A DNA stretch of 64,000 bases from Erythrobacter sp047872805 (lineage in GTDB: Bacteria; Pseudomonadota; Alphaproteobacteria; Sphingomonadales; Sphingomonadaceae), in assembly GCF_047872805.1 (NCBI RefSeq), contig NZ_JBLQUK010000013.1, positions 14,048 to 78,047 of the forward strand, written 5' to 3'. Below the pieces are notes generated by a model. The model searched no databases. It was not told where the DNA came from and saw only the letters and a program-made list of their open reading frames with translations. Both the position numbers and the translations under genes were made by a program. Below are positions 51,509 through 60,644 of the stretch, one piece after another. Within the stretch, counting starts at the first letter, position 1. Every line of letters begins with the position of its first letter.

Positions 51509-54109
51509 ATGCGTTCCACTATTTCCGGCGCAGCCGGGTCGTATCGTTTCGCGCTGCTTTCGGGCGCGGCCGTGTTCGCCATTACCGCACCTGGTGCGGC
51601 CTTTGCACAAGATGCCGACCAACCGGAGCTTGAAGCGCCGCAGTCAGGCAACCAGATCATCGTGACCGCGTCAAAGCGCGAACAGACGCTTCAGGAAACC
51701 CCGATTTCGGTATCTGTGACCACCGGCGAAACGCTGGAACAGGCACAGATCCGCGACATCCTCGATCTTCAGACCGTTACCCCGTCGCTGCGCGTCAGCC
51801 AGTTGCAGAGCGCATCGGCTTCGACTTTCATCATTCGCGGCTTCGGCAATGGCGACAACAATTTCGGCATCGAACCATCGGTTGGCGTGTTCATCGACGG
51901 CGTGTTCCGCTCACGCTCCGCAGCATCGCTTTCCGACCTTCCCAATGTTCAACGCATCGAAGTGCTGAACGGCCCGCAATCGACTCTGTTCGGCAAGAAC
52001 GCATCGGCAGGCGTCATCTCGGTTGTGACCCGCGTCCCGCAATTCGAATTCGGCGGCGCGGTTGAGGCGACCTATGGCAATTTCAACGCCTTCACGCTGA
52101 AAGGCGACATCACCGGCCCGATCAGTGAAAACATCGCGTTCTCGGTCGACGGCAGCTACAACCGCCGCGATGGTTACGCCACGATCGTCAACCTCGATCA
52201 GGAAATCTCGGACCGCAATCGTTGGTCGGCGCGCGGGCAATTGCTGATTGAACCGACCCCTGATCTCACTATCCGGTTGATCGGTGATTATTCGAACATT
52301 GACGAGGTTTGCTGTCAGGTCAGCACGTTGGTTGCCGGGCCGACTGCGGCGGGCATTTTCGGAGTGGGCGGCGCGCTCGACACCGATTTCTTCAGCTACA
52401 ACACATTCCTCAATCAACAGCCGATCAACACTGTAGACAATTACGGCGGCTCGATGCAGATCGATTGGGAAACCGGACCGATTTCGGTAACCTCGATCAC
52501 CGCCTATCGCGAACTTGACAACTTCCTCAATCAGGATGTCGATTTCACCAGCGCGGATATCGTCACCGAGACCCGCGACCAGAAAGTCGAAACCTTCACT
52601 CAGGAATTGCGGATTGCCTCTGATTTTGATGGCCCGCTTAACTTCCTGCTTGGCGGATATTATTTCGATGAAAGCATTTCCCAGAATAGCGGCCTGACAA
52701 CCGGCACACAGGCGCGGCCTTTCTTTGAATTGCTGGGCGGCGGGATTGGCCTGTTCGGCGGCGTCGAAGCGGGACTGGGTTTGCCCAATGGCGTGATTTT
52801 CTCCGCTGGCCCGCTGACCGCAGAGAATTTCTCGATGGAGAACACCTCCTATTCGGTCTTCGGCACGGTTGATTTTGAACCCACCGATGGCCTCGTGTTC
52901 ACCGCCGGGTTCAACTACACTGACGACAGCAAGGATTTTGCGCTCAGCCAGACAGCGTTCGATGAGCTGAGCAATATCAATCTGGTTGATGCCTTCATCG
53001 TTGGCGGCATTGCTCAGGCATTGCAAATCCCACCGGGCCAGGTGACGCCAGATGTGATTGCCGGTTTTGCTGCAAATCCGGCAACCGCGCCGTTTTTTGC
53101 AGGGATTACAGCGGCGGCGCTCGACCCTGCACAGAACCCGCTGTTGGGGCTGCAACCTTTCCAGTTCCAACCGCCGTTCGTCACCGTTCCTAACGCTGTT
53201 GAAGACGGACGGACCAATGATGACAAGCTGACCTATTTGTTCCGCGCCGCATATCAGGTGTCGAACGAGGTCAACATCTACGCCAGTTACTCGACCGGCT
53301 TTAAGGCAAGCTCGGTGAACCTGTCGCGTGACAGCCGCCCGCTGGCTTCAGACTTCACCGCTGGACCGCGCGGTTCGACGATCCTTGCGCCTTCATCGCC
53401 AATCCTCAACGCCGGGCTGGCCGTGGCCAACCTGACTTCGGGCACCCGCTTTGCCGGGCCGGAAGAAGCCGAAGTCTATGAAATCGGCATCAAGGCGCAG
53501 TGGGAAGGGGTTGGTTTCAACCTCGCGCTGTTCGACCAGACGATCGAAGGCTTTCAGAGCTTTGCCTTCACTGGCACGGGCTTTGCGCTGGCCAATGCTG
53601 GTCAGCAATCGGTCAAGGGTTTTGAATTCGATTCAACCATTAGCCCGACCGATGGCCTCGTCTTCACCTTTGCGATGACCTATCTTGATCCGCTGTTCGA
53701 TGATTTCCCCGGCAGTGTTCTGGGCGATCTGACCGGCGTGCGTCCGGCGGGCATTCCGGAAATCGCGATTGCGACCAGCGCAACCTACACCCATGAATGG
53801 GATAGCGGGATGCGTCTGATCAGCCGCATTGATTACAACCACGAAAGCAACACGCCGATCAACAACGGCCTGCCGACCTTCAATGCGTCGCTTGGCAACA
53901 CCCAGATCTTTAACCGTGAAGTCAATCTGGTGAACACCTCGGTAACACTGGTGCTCAACAACGGGCTCGAAGTCGGCGCCTTCGCGCGCAATCTGTTCGA
54001 CGATCAATACATCATCACGGTGTTCGATGGCGTCGCGCAGTCGGGCACGGTTTCGGGCTATCCCAGCCAGCCGCGCACCTATGGCGGCGTGGTGCGGTTC
54101 AAATTCTGA
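51509..54109 (+). CDS. TonB-dependent outer-membrane receptor
   Basis: The 866-residue protein has a signal peptide (LLSGAAVFAITAPGAAFAQ), a TonB-box-like QIIVTASKREQ segment followed by the plug domain (ETPISVSVTTGETLEQAQIRDIL, GNGDNNFGIEPSVGVFIDGVF) and a long beta-barrel ending in RTYGGVVRFKF, whose final aromatic residue is typical of outer-membrane proteins. It imports an unknown ligand with TonB energy. The ATG at 51509 has GAGGAGA nine bases upstream; the longer frame back to 50822 overlaps typA and is not a gene. A terminator follows at 54136. Confidence 0.93.
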   Translation: MRSTISGAAGSYRFALLSGAAVFAITAPGAAFAQDADQPELEAPQSGNQIIVTASKREQTLQETPISVSVTTGETLEQAQIRDILDLQTVTPSLRVSQLQSASASTFIIRGFGNGDNNFGIEPSVGVFIDGVFRSRSAASLSDLPNVQRIEVLNGPQSTLFGKNASAGVISVVTRVPQFEFGGAVEATYGNFNAFTLKGDITGPISENIAFSVDGSYNRRDGYATIVNLDQEISDRNRWSARGQLLIEPTPDLTIRLIGDYSNIDEVCCQVSTLVAGPTAAGIFGVGGALDTDFFSYNTFLNQQPINTVDNYGGSMQIDWETGPISVTSITAYRELDNFLNQDVDFTSADIVTETRDQKVETFTQELRIASDFDGPLNFLLGGYYFDESISQNSGLTTGTQARPFFELLGGGIGLFGGVEAGLGLPNGVIFSAGPLTAENFSMENTSYSVFGTVDFEPTDGLVFTAGFNYTDDSKDFALSQTAFDELSNINLVDAFIVGGIAQALQIPPGQVTPDVIAGFAANPATAPFFAGITAAALDPAQNPLLGLQPFQFQPPFVTVPNAVEDGRTNDDKLTYLFRAAYQVSNEVNIYASYSTGFKASSVNLSRDSRPLASDFTAGPRGSTILAPSSPILNAGLAVANLTSGTRFAGPEEAEVYEIGIKAQWEGVGFNLALFDQTIEGFQSFAFTGTGFALANAGQQSVKGFEFDSTISPTDGLVFTFAMTYLDPLFDDFPGSVLGDLTGVRPAGIPEIAIATSATYTHEWDSGMRLISRIDYNHESNTPINNGLPTFNASLGNTQIFNREVNLVNTSVTLVLNNGLEVGAFARNLFDDQYIITVFDGVAQSGTVSGYPSQPRTYGGVVRFKF

Positions 54110-54135
54110 TCTGAACCAAATGACTTGATTAATGA

Positions 54136-54166
54136 AAGGGCTCCGCCAGCGATGGCGGGGCCTTTT
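54136..54166 (+). terminator. Intrinsic terminator after the TonB receptor
   Basis: GGCTCCGCCA and TGGCGGGGCC pair around GCGA, with one G-U, and are followed by TTTT. It ends the receptor transcript before the DUF805 gene. Confidence 0.8.
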
Positions 54167-54238
54167 CGTTTGATTTTTGTTGTGCTTGGCGCGGCGATGT
54201 GGTGCTTTCGCGGCGGATCAAACAGAGGGGGATCTCAT

Positions 54239-54694
54239 ATGGAATGGATGCTGTTGCCGCTTAAACGCTACGCCGATTTTTCGGGGCGCTCGCGGCGTAT
54301 GGAATATTGGATGTTCGCGTTGATGAACTTTGTGATTGCGATGGTCCTGATGGGGCCATTCGTATTCTCAATGATTGGCGCAGCTGCCGATCCGATGACC
54401 GTCGATGCCGATCCTTTCGCTGCGGTGGGAACTTTGGGCACGATTGGACTTGGGATCTACGGGCTATATGCTTTGGCTATTATTGTTCCCAGCATTGCAG
54501 TCGTCGTGCGCCGCCTGCATGATCGGGATATGTCCGGCTGGTGGTATCTTGGCGTGATGGTGGCGAGCCTCATTCCGCTGGTCGGACTGATCGCCAGCAT
54601 CGCATTTCTGGTGCTCATGTTCCTGCCCGGCACTCCGGGCCCGAACCGCTTCGGACCCGACCCCAAGAGCGACGAGGCTGAAACCTTCGCATGA
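54239..54694 (+). CDS. DUF805 membrane protein
   Basis: The 151-residue protein starts MEWMLLPLKRYADFSGRSRRMEYWMFALMN, the DUF805 pattern (FSGRxxRxEYW). It has four hydrophobic segments and the RRLHDRDMSGWWYL loop. The function is unknown. AGAGGGGG precedes the ATG at 54239; a longer frame starting at 54125 runs through the terminator. Confidence 0.9.
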   Translation: MEWMLLPLKRYADFSGRSRRMEYWMFALMNFVIAMVLMGPFVFSMIGAAADPMTVDADPFAAVGTLGTIGLGIYGLYALAIIVPSIAVVVRRLHDRDMSGWWYLGVMVASLIPLVGLIASIAFLVLMFLPGTPGPNRFGPDPKSDEAETFA

Positions 54695-54746
54695 TGGGCG
54701 TGCGGGGGCGGCCCAGCCACTCCCGCCGCTTTTGGCCCTTGGCGGG

Positions 54747-57296
54747 CTAAAGCTCGCGCAGCGCCTGTGCCGGTTTCGCCCTTAGCAGCGGCAGCGAACC
54801 GCCCAGCGCAAACGCCAGCACCATCGCCAGCCCAAGCCCCAGCACCGCCAGCACCGCGCCCCAATCGGGCAGCCAGTCAAATTCGAACAATTGCGTGATG
54901 ATGACCCACGCAAGCCCGGAACCCAGCGCCAGCGCCACCAGCGCCAGCGCGGCGGCGATCAGGCCATATTCGGCCAGTTGCAGCCCGAGGATCTGCCGCC
55001 TGCTCGCGCCCAGCACCCGCAGCACCACCGTGTCATAGGTCCGCGCCGCGCGCGCCGCTGCTATCGCGCCCATCAGCACCGCCAGCCCCGCCAGCACCGC
55101 CACCGCCGCCGCCGCCAGCGTGGCGAGGCCCACTTGCTCCAGCAGCACGCGCGCCTGCACCAGCACTTCGCCCACTTCGACCAGAGAGCTGGACGGAAAT
55201 TCCTGCACCATGGCGCGCAGCAATTCGCCGCGCAATTCAGGGTCAGCGCTGGCAGGTAGGTCGATGGTCGCGGCCAGTTTGTGCGGTGCATCGGCAATGG
55301 CGTTGCGCGAAAAGACGAGGGTAAAATTGAACCCCATCGTCTCCCAATCGATTTCACGCAGATTGGCGATTCGAACCGGCCGCTCTGCCCCGAGAATACC
55401 GATGGTCAGCATGTCGCCGACTTTCAGCCCCGCCGCATCGGCAAATTGCTTGTCGATCGAAACCAGCGGTTCGCCGTCATGCATCGGGCTCCACCATGTG
55501 CCGTCAACCACGCGGCTGCCTTCGGGAGCGGTGTCGGAATAGGTGATCCCGCGTTCACCGCGCAGCGCCCATGCGCCATCGGGGATTTCTTCGAGGTCGG
55601 CGACCCGCTGCATCGAGTCCTCCGGGCCGAAAGCAAGGATCGCGCCCCGCAGCGTGGGAACCGTGCGCAATTGCGCATCGGGAAAGCGGGTCTGCACCAG
55701 ATCAAAGAACCGGCCTTCGCGTTCGGGCGGCACGTCGATCACGAAATAATCAGGCGCCTCGCGCGGGACGCGGCTCTGGATATTGCCGTCAATCGCGCTC
55801 TGAATCGCGGCGAGCAGCACGAAAGAGGCGAGGCCAAAGCCCAGCGCGGTGACCAGCGCGCCGGTCGGTGCGCCGGGGCGATAGATGTTGGACAATGCGG
55901 ATCGCAGCAGCGGATTGGCTGGCCGCGGCAGTTTGCGCGCCCCCCATTGCAGCAGCAAGCCCAGCCCAGCGAGCAGCGCCAGCGCGCCGCCGGCTCCAAT
56001 CAGGAACCCGCCCGACAACCATGGCTGCGCGGTGGTCAGCAGCGCCAGCACGCAGATCGCCGCAATCCCGGTGCCGGTGGCAAGCAGCGCGCGCCGGTCG
56101 CGCGTCAGCGGGACAATGCGGCTGCGCATCAGCGCCATCGCCGGAAAACTGCGCGCGCGCAGCAATGGTGCAGCGGCAAAGGCAAACGCGACCAGCAGGC
56201 CGTAAGCGCCCGCCAGCAGCAGCGGCGCAGGCTCGATCACGAAACCGCTCTCCACCGGCAGCAACCCGTCCAGAGCCGCGCCGAGCAGCGGTGTAACCAA
56301 CACCCCCGCCGCCAATCCCAATGCGCTGCCCAGCGAGGCCGCGACCGCGATCTGAAGCGCATAAATCCGCACGATGTCGCGTGATGATGCGCCCAGCACC
56401 TTCAAGGTGGCGATGCTGGAGCGGCGTTGATCGAGATAGGACGATACTCCCCCCGCAATCCCGATGCCCGCAATCACCAGCGCGGCAAGACCGACCAGCG
56501 TGAGGAAATCGCTCATCTGCCGGACGAACCGGTCCGCGCCGGGTGAGGCGCGGTCGCGGCTGCGGAAATCGAAACCGGCGTTGGGAAACGCCTCGGTCAG
56601 CGCCTCCTCCACCGCTTCGGGATCGGCCGAGCTGTCGGCAAAGGCGATCCGGTACTTGCTCTGAAACAGCGATCCCGGCTGGATCAATCCGGCCGATCCG
56701 GGAACATTGCGCGCGACCAGCACGGTGGGGCCAAGCTGGAACCCTTCGGACAGGCGGTCGGGCTCGTTCTCGATCACACCGGCGGCGGTGAGGGTCATGG
56801 TGCCGACCCGGAACCTGTCGCCGACTTCGATGTCGAGCCGGTCGAGCGCGCCCTGAGCGAGATAGGCATCGCTGGCGCTGGGCGCGCCCGGCGTCCGCCC
56901 ATCGCTGAGCGTGAAGGTGCCATAAAGCGGCCATTGGGCGTCCACCGCCTTTAGCTCGACCGGTGCGGCGGCGCTGTCGGTGGTTGCCATCGCCTGCATC
57001 CGATAGCCGCCGGAAATGGCGCCATATTCGCCCAGCGCCAGCAATTCATCTTCGTTGAGGTCGCGCTGCCACACTTCGACTTCGAGATCGCCGCCGAGCA
57101 ATTCACGGCCCGAGGATTGCAACTCGCGCTCGATCGAAGCGGTCAGCGTGCCGATCGCCGCCAGCGCCGCCGTGCCCAGGAATATGCAAATCAGCAGCAG
57201 CCGCAGCCCGCGAAATCGCGCGTTGAGATCGCGCCGTGCGATGTGCCACGCTGCGCCCCAACTCAGGCCATTGGTCGCGGCGGCATCGGCGGTCAT
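54747..57296 (-). CDS. FtsX-like ABC permease (YbbP type)
   Basis: The 849-residue protein has a membrane segment after residue 30, a large periplasmic MacB-like domain, then clusters of helices at about 265-500 and 725-849, the duplicated FtsX arrangement of YbbP. It starts with WGAAWHIARRDLNARFRGLRLLLICIFLGTAAL. Its ATG overlaps the stop of the ATPase gene by four bases. With YbbA it forms a mechanotransmission or lipoprotein-related ABC complex whose substrate is unknown; tesA is divergently placed, as in E. coli. Confidence 0.88.
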   Translation of the reverse strand: MTADAAATNGLSWGAAWHIARRDLNARFRGLRLLLICIFLGTAALAAIGTLTASIERELQSSGRELLGGDLEVEVWQRDLNEDELLALGEYGAISGGYRMQAMATTDSAAAPVELKAVDAQWPLYGTFTLSDGRTPGAPSASDAYLAQGALDRLDIEVGDRFRVGTMTLTAAGVIENEPDRLSEGFQLGPTVLVARNVPGSAGLIQPGSLFQSKYRIAFADSSADPEAVEEALTEAFPNAGFDFRSRDRASPGADRFVRQMSDFLTLVGLAALVIAGIGIAGGVSSYLDQRRSSIATLKVLGASSRDIVRIYALQIAVAASLGSALGLAAGVLVTPLLGAALDGLLPVESGFVIEPAPLLLAGAYGLLVAFAFAAAPLLRARSFPAMALMRSRIVPLTRDRRALLATGTGIAAICVLALLTTAQPWLSGGFLIGAGGALALLAGLGLLLQWGARKLPRPANPLLRSALSNIYRPGAPTGALVTALGFGLASFVLLAAIQSAIDGNIQSRVPREAPDYFVIDVPPEREGRFFDLVQTRFPDAQLRTVPTLRGAILAFGPEDSMQRVADLEEIPDGAWALRGERGITYSDTAPEGSRVVDGTWWSPMHDGEPLVSIDKQFADAAGLKVGDMLTIGILGAERPVRIANLREIDWETMGFNFTLVFSRNAIADAPHKLAATIDLPASADPELRGELLRAMVQEFPSSSLVEVGEVLVQARVLLEQVGLATLAAAAVAVLAGLAVLMGAIAAARAARTYDTVVLRVLGASRRQILGLQLAEYGLIAAALALVALALGSGLAWVIITQLFEFDWLPDWGAVLAVLGLGLAMVLAFALGGSLPLLRAKPAQALREL

Positions 57297-58030
57297 TCGG
57301 CGGCCTCGGCCGGGGTCGTCTGCGCGGCGCGGCGCGTATCGGACACTATCACCCCGTCAGCCATGGTCAGCACCCGGTCACAGCGCCGCGCCAGCGCCGG
57401 GTCATGGGTGATAATCAGCAAGGTCGCGCCGGCTTCCGCGCGGCGGGCAAACAACAGGTCTATGATTTCCTCTCCCGTGCCGACGTCAAGATTGCCGGTT
57501 GGTTCATCGGCAAAGATCAATCCAGGGCGCGGCGCGGTGGCGCGAGCGATGGCGACGCGCTGTTGCTCTCCGCCCGATAGCTGAGCGGGGTAATGCCCGG
57601 TGCGGTGGCCCAGACCCACGGCCTCAAGTTCGGCCACGGCGCGCGCGCTGGCATCCTTGCTACCCGCAAGTTCCATCGGCGTCGCGACATTCTCTGCGGC
57701 GGTCATGGTCGGAAGCAGATGGAAAGCCTGAAGCACGATCCCGATCCGGCCTCGACGTGCAGCGGCAAGGCCGTCTTCATTGAGGCTGGCGAAATCTGCG
57801 CCCGCGACATTGAGCGTCCCGCCGCTGGCCCGTTCCAGCCCGGAAAGCACCGCCATCAGCGAGCTTTTGCCTGAACCCGACGGGCCAAGCAGTGCGGCCA
57901 CCTCGCCGTAAGCAATGTCGAGATCAATCCCGCGCAAAATATCCACCGGCGCAGCATTGCTGCCGAGCGTGAGGGTGAGATTGCGGGCGGAGATGGCCAG
58001 TTCTGGCGCGGTTTTAGAAGGGTTTGTCAC
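57293..58030 (-). CDS. ABC transporter ATP-binding protein (YbbA/LolD type)
   Basis: The 245-residue ATPase shows Walker A GPSGSGKSS, the signature LSGGEQQRVAIARA, Walker B LIFADEPTGNLD and the H-loop LLIITHDPAL. It pairs with the FtsX-like permease encoded 4 bases overlapping downstream. It is divergent from the tesA-like gene with 64 bases between starts; the trio matches the E. coli tesA-ybbA-ybbP arrangement. Confidence 0.95.
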   Translation of the reverse strand: MTNPSKTAPELAISARNLTLTLGSNAAPVDILRGIDLDIAYGEVAALLGPSGSGKSSLMAVLSGLERASGGTLNVAGADFASLNEDGLAAARRGRIGIVLQAFHLLPTMTAAENVATPMELAGSKDASARAVAELEAVGLGHRTGHYPAQLSGGEQQRVAIARATAPRPGLIFADEPTGNLDVGTGEEIIDLLFARRAEAGATLLIITHDPALARRCDRVLTMADGVIVSDTRRAAQTTPAEAAE

Positions 58031-58094
58031 TCAGACCAGATGGGATAGAGGGGACGCAGACACAAGGCTCAATCAAAAAGGTTCGCAGATCATT

Positions 58095-58838
58095 ATGGGC
58101 AATTGGCCGAAAGTCATGGGATCGATGGTGCGCGCCGCTTTGCGCGGTTCGATTTGCGCCGCCGCCGCATTTGCCATGGTGGCGTGCGGTTCACAGGCAC
58201 CCGAAAGCGCTCCGCAAACCGAAAGCGGAGCAATTGCCGAGGGCGAAATGGCGATCCCGGTGATGGGCGAACAGGTCGATATCATCGCCTTTGGCGACAG
58301 CCTGTTCGCCGGATACGGCCTCGACAACCCGCAGGATTCGTACCCGGCCAAGCTGGAGGCGGCGCTCAGGTCGCGCGGGATCAATGCAGCGGTGGTGAAT
58401 TCCGGCGTATCGGGCGATACCAGCGCAGCCGGGCTGAGCCGGATGGAATTTGTGCTCAACGCGCAAGGCAATACGCCTGACCTGTTTATCCTGGAACTGG
58501 GCGGCAACGATCTGCTGCGCGGCCTTTCCCCTGCCGAAACGCGCGCCAATTTCGAAGCCATGCTGGAGATGCTGAAAGCCCGCGACATTCCGGTGCTGAT
58601 TATGGGGATGCGCAGCCCAGCCAATTACGGCCCGGAATATCAGGCGGAGTTCGACGCGCTCTACGGTGATCTTGCGCAGGAATATTCGGCGCAGATTGTC
58701 CCGTTCTGGCTGGAAAGCATTTATCAGGACCCCACGCTGTTTCAGTCGGACCGTATCCATCCCACCGAAGAGGGGATCGAGGCATTGGTTGCAGCGACGT
58801 TGGATGATGTGGCTAAGGCTTTGCCCGAAGAGGGTTAA
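58095..58838 (+). CDS. tesA: TesA-like GDSL arylesterase/lysophospholipase (lipoprotein-type signal)
   Basis: The 247-residue protein has an N-terminal signal with a MVAC lipobox (about Cys32). The catalytic Ser is in block I FGDSLFAGYGL, block III is GGNDLLRGL, and the C-terminal DRIHPTEEG supplies the His, giving the SGNH triad. It hydrolyses acyl esters in the periplasm. The ATG at 58095 is chosen, though 58125 would give a shorter signal. Confidence 0.88.
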   Translation: MGNWPKVMGSMVRAALRGSICAAAAFAMVACGSQAPESAPQTESGAIAEGEMAIPVMGEQVDIIAFGDSLFAGYGLDNPQDSYPAKLEAALRSRGINAAVVNSGVSGDTSAAGLSRMEFVLNAQGNTPDLFILELGGNDLLRGLSPAETRANFEAMLEMLKARDIPVLIMGMRSPANYGPEYQAEFDALYGDLAQEYSAQIVPFWLESIYQDPTLFQSDRIHPTEEGIEALVAATLDDVAKALPEEG

Positions 58839-58850
58839 AGCGACACCGTA

Positions 58851-59939
58851 TCAGGCGCGTTCCAGCGTCCCGCCGCTGACCCGCCAGATTGCCGCTTCGG
58901 ATGCGATATCGGCAAAAGGGGCAAGTTCGGTCCCGGTCATCCACACCTGCGCCGCGCCGCTGCGCAGACGGCGGAACAATTCGCTGCGGCGCAAGGGGTC
59001 AAGATGCGCGGCGACTTCATCGAGCAGCAGCACGCTGGGCCGCCCCGATGATGCCAGCGCGCCATAGGCCAGCGTGATCGCGATCAGCATCGCCTTTTGC
59101 TCTCCGGTGGAACAGGATGCGGCGGGCTGTCTGCTGGAGGCCATAACCACTTCAAGCTCATCGCGGTGCGGACCGGTCAGCGCGCGCCCGGCGGCGCGGT
59201 CGCGCGGCCGGTGGCGGGCGAGGGCGGCACGCAGCTCTGACGCAGCAAAGGGACCACCCGCGCGGTAGGTCAGCACCGGACGCGCAAAGGGTTCGGGCGG
59301 CAAGGTGGACAGTTCTTCGGCGAGCAAGGCGATTGTCTGCGCGCGGGTGCGCGCCACCTCGCTGCCATGCTGCGCCGCCTGCGCCTCAATCGCGTCAAGC
59401 CAGCGCGCTTCGCCGCGTTCCTCCAGCAACCGATTGCGCTCTCTCAGCGCCTTTTCAAGCTGGCTGACCGCGCGCGCATGGTCTGGCTCTATCGCCAGCG
59501 CCATGCGGTCAACGAACCGCCGCCGCGCGGCTGCGCTGTCGGTGAACAATCCATCCATCGCCGGGGTCAGCCATGAAACGGCATGCCACTGTGCCAGACT
59601 GCCCGCGCTGGCCTCTGCCCCGTTGATGCGCACCTGACGGCGAGCGGGGCGGGATGTCTGCGTATAGGTGCCGATGCGTGCGGAAATCTGCCCCTGTTCG
59701 ATCAGGTTCGCACCGATGGCAAACGCGCCGGGGGCGGTGTCAAGCGATCCGCGCCGAGCCAGATCGGTAAGGGCCGCGCGCCGCAAACCGCGCCCCGGAC
59801 TCAGCAGCGAAATCGCTTCGAGCACATTGGTCTTGCCCGCGCCATTTTCGCCGACCAGCAAATTGAAATGCGCGGTTTCGGCAAGCTCGCTCGCGGCGTG
59901 ATTGCGGAAGTTCTGCAGGGTGATCTTTGCAAGCGCCAT
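58851..59939 (-). CDS. recF: DNA replication and repair protein RecF
   Basis: The 362-residue SMC-like ATPase starts ITLQNFRNHAASELAETAHFNLLVGENGAGKTNVLEAISLLSPGRGLR (Walker A GENGAGKTN), and has a coiled-coil middle and signature CSTGEQKAML with Walker B VLLLDEVAAHLD. It loads RecA with RecO and RecR at gaps. It is not beside dnaA or dnaN here. It is divergent from the sigma-54-type promoter region of the small membrane protein operon. Confidence 0.95.
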   Translation of the reverse strand: MALAKITLQNFRNHAASELAETAHFNLLVGENGAGKTNVLEAISLLSPGRGLRRAALTDLARRGSLDTAPGAFAIGANLIEQGQISARIGTYTQTSRPARRQVRINGAEASAGSLAQWHAVSWLTPAMDGLFTDSAAARRRFVDRMALAIEPDHARAVSQLEKALRERNRLLEERGEARWLDAIEAQAAQHGSEVARTRAQTIALLAEELSTLPPEPFARPVLTYRAGGPFAASELRAALARHRPRDRAAGRALTGPHRDELEVVMASSRQPAASCSTGEQKAMLIAITLAYGALASSGRPSVLLLDEVAAHLDPLRRSELFRRLRSGAAQVWMTGTELAPFADIASEAAIWRVSGGTLERA

Positions 59940-60012
59940 GGTCGGCTACGGCCTAGCATGCGGCGGAATAAAGGCCAGCGCGCAGACCGCCTGAATCTGC
60001 AATCCCAAGAGA

Positions 60013-60027
60013 TGGGAAAATTTCCCA
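60013..60027. promoter_or_regulatory. Palindrome TGGGAAA-A-TTTCCCA, candidate enhancer-binding site
   Basis: A perfect 7-bp inverted repeat with one central base, centred about 90 bases upstream of the sigma-54-type -24 element. That distance fits an upstream activating sequence for an AAA+ activator such as PspF. A second palindrome CGGAATTCCG lies at 60079-60088. Confidence 0.55.
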
Positions 60028-60101
60028 AGCTTTCGGATTGATGAACAAGGTGTAAAGAGCTGTATCATGCGAAAATCCCGGAATTCCGCCATTTTTCGAG
60101 T

Positions 60102-60118
60102 TTGGCACACCTCCTGCA
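60102..60118 (+). promoter_or_regulatory. Sigma-54 (RpoN)-type promoter
   Basis: TTGGCAC-ACCTC-CTGCA has GG (60104-60105) and GC (60116-60117) separated by ten bases, the exact -24/-12 geometry of sigma-54 promoters, and matches the TGGCAC-N5-TTGCA consensus except for one base of the -12 box. The start site would be near 60128. Downstream lie the 60129-60140 palindrome CATCCCGGGATG and the first small gene. Confidence 0.7.
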
Positions 60119-60181
60119 ATGTATTTGGCATCCCGGGATGGTCCCGGAAACACAGTCAAACACACAGATGGAGATACCAAA

Positions 60182-60292
60182 ATGACCGCAATCAACCTTT
60201 CGAACCGCTTCGCCGCAGCCGCTTTCTCGCTGGTGATTTCAGCCGCACTGTTCGCTTACGCCATCGTTCCCGCCAGCCCGACGCTCGCCTGA
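60182..60292 (+). CDS. Small single-span membrane peptide 1 (36 aa)
   Basis: A 36-residue peptide whose core RFAAAAFSLVISAALFAYAIVP is one membrane span, ending with ASPTLA. GGAGA is seven bases before the ATG. It is the first of three similar peptides in tandem. The family is unknown to me. It is too short for usual gene finders but has a good ribosome-binding site and two paralogues downstream. Confidence 0.75.
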   Translation: MTAINLSNRFAAAAFSLVISAALFAYAIVPASPTLA

Positions 60293-60341
60293 CAATCAGC
60301 CCGAAATCGGGCCAGACCTTTCAATCAAGGACCCTCTCGCA

Positions 60342-60455
60342 ATGTTTAACCAAGACACTTCAACCCGCCTGTTCGCCGCTGCATTCTCGGTGGTGCTGTC
60401 GGCAGCGTTCTTTGCCTATGCGATCATTCCGGCGAGCCCCGGCGTGATGGCCTGA
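60342..60455 (+). CDS. Small single-span membrane peptide 2 (37 aa)
   Basis: A 37-residue peptide with core RLFAAAFSVVLSAAFFAYAI, then IPASPGVMA. It is near-identical in pattern to peptide 1 (AAAFS-V-SAA-FAYAI-PASP), which indicates duplication and selection at protein level. AAGGA lies about ten bases before the ATG. The gap to peptide 1 is 49 bases. Confidence 0.75.
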   Translation: MFNQDTSTRLFAAAFSVVLSAAFFAYAIIPASPGVMA

Positions 60456-60497
60456 ACCGGCCCCGCATCAACCCCCTGACCCCAAAAGGACCCCGTA

Positions 60498-60644
60498 ATG
60501 TATTCCTTCTTTGAACTATCCGGCACCGCAGGCGCGCGCTTCGCCGCTGTGGCAGGCGCATTGCTGGTCACTGCGATCATGCTGAGCGCATCGATCCTGC
60601 CCGCCACACCGGCTGCGACTTACACGATTGGAGCGCTGGCATGA
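60498..60644 (+). CDS. Small single-span membrane peptide 3 (48 aa)
   Basis: A 48-residue peptide with an N-terminal extension (MYSFFELSGTAGA), then RFAAVAGALLVTAIMLSASILPATP, aligning with peptides 1 and 2 from the RFAA through PA-P positions. AAAGGA precedes the ATG. Its TGA overlaps the PspC ATG (ATGA), so the two are translationally coupled. Confidence 0.75.
   Translation: MYSFFELSGTAGARFAAVAGALLVTAIMLSASILPATPAATYTIGALA

Noticed and set aside
58851..60181. Replication origin near recF
   Set aside because: No dnaA or dnaN gene and no cluster of DnaA boxes is seen.
60067..60447. 126-codon plus-strand frame overlapping the sigma-54 site
   Set aside because: It overlaps the promoter and two better-supported small genes in another frame and has no ribosome-binding site.
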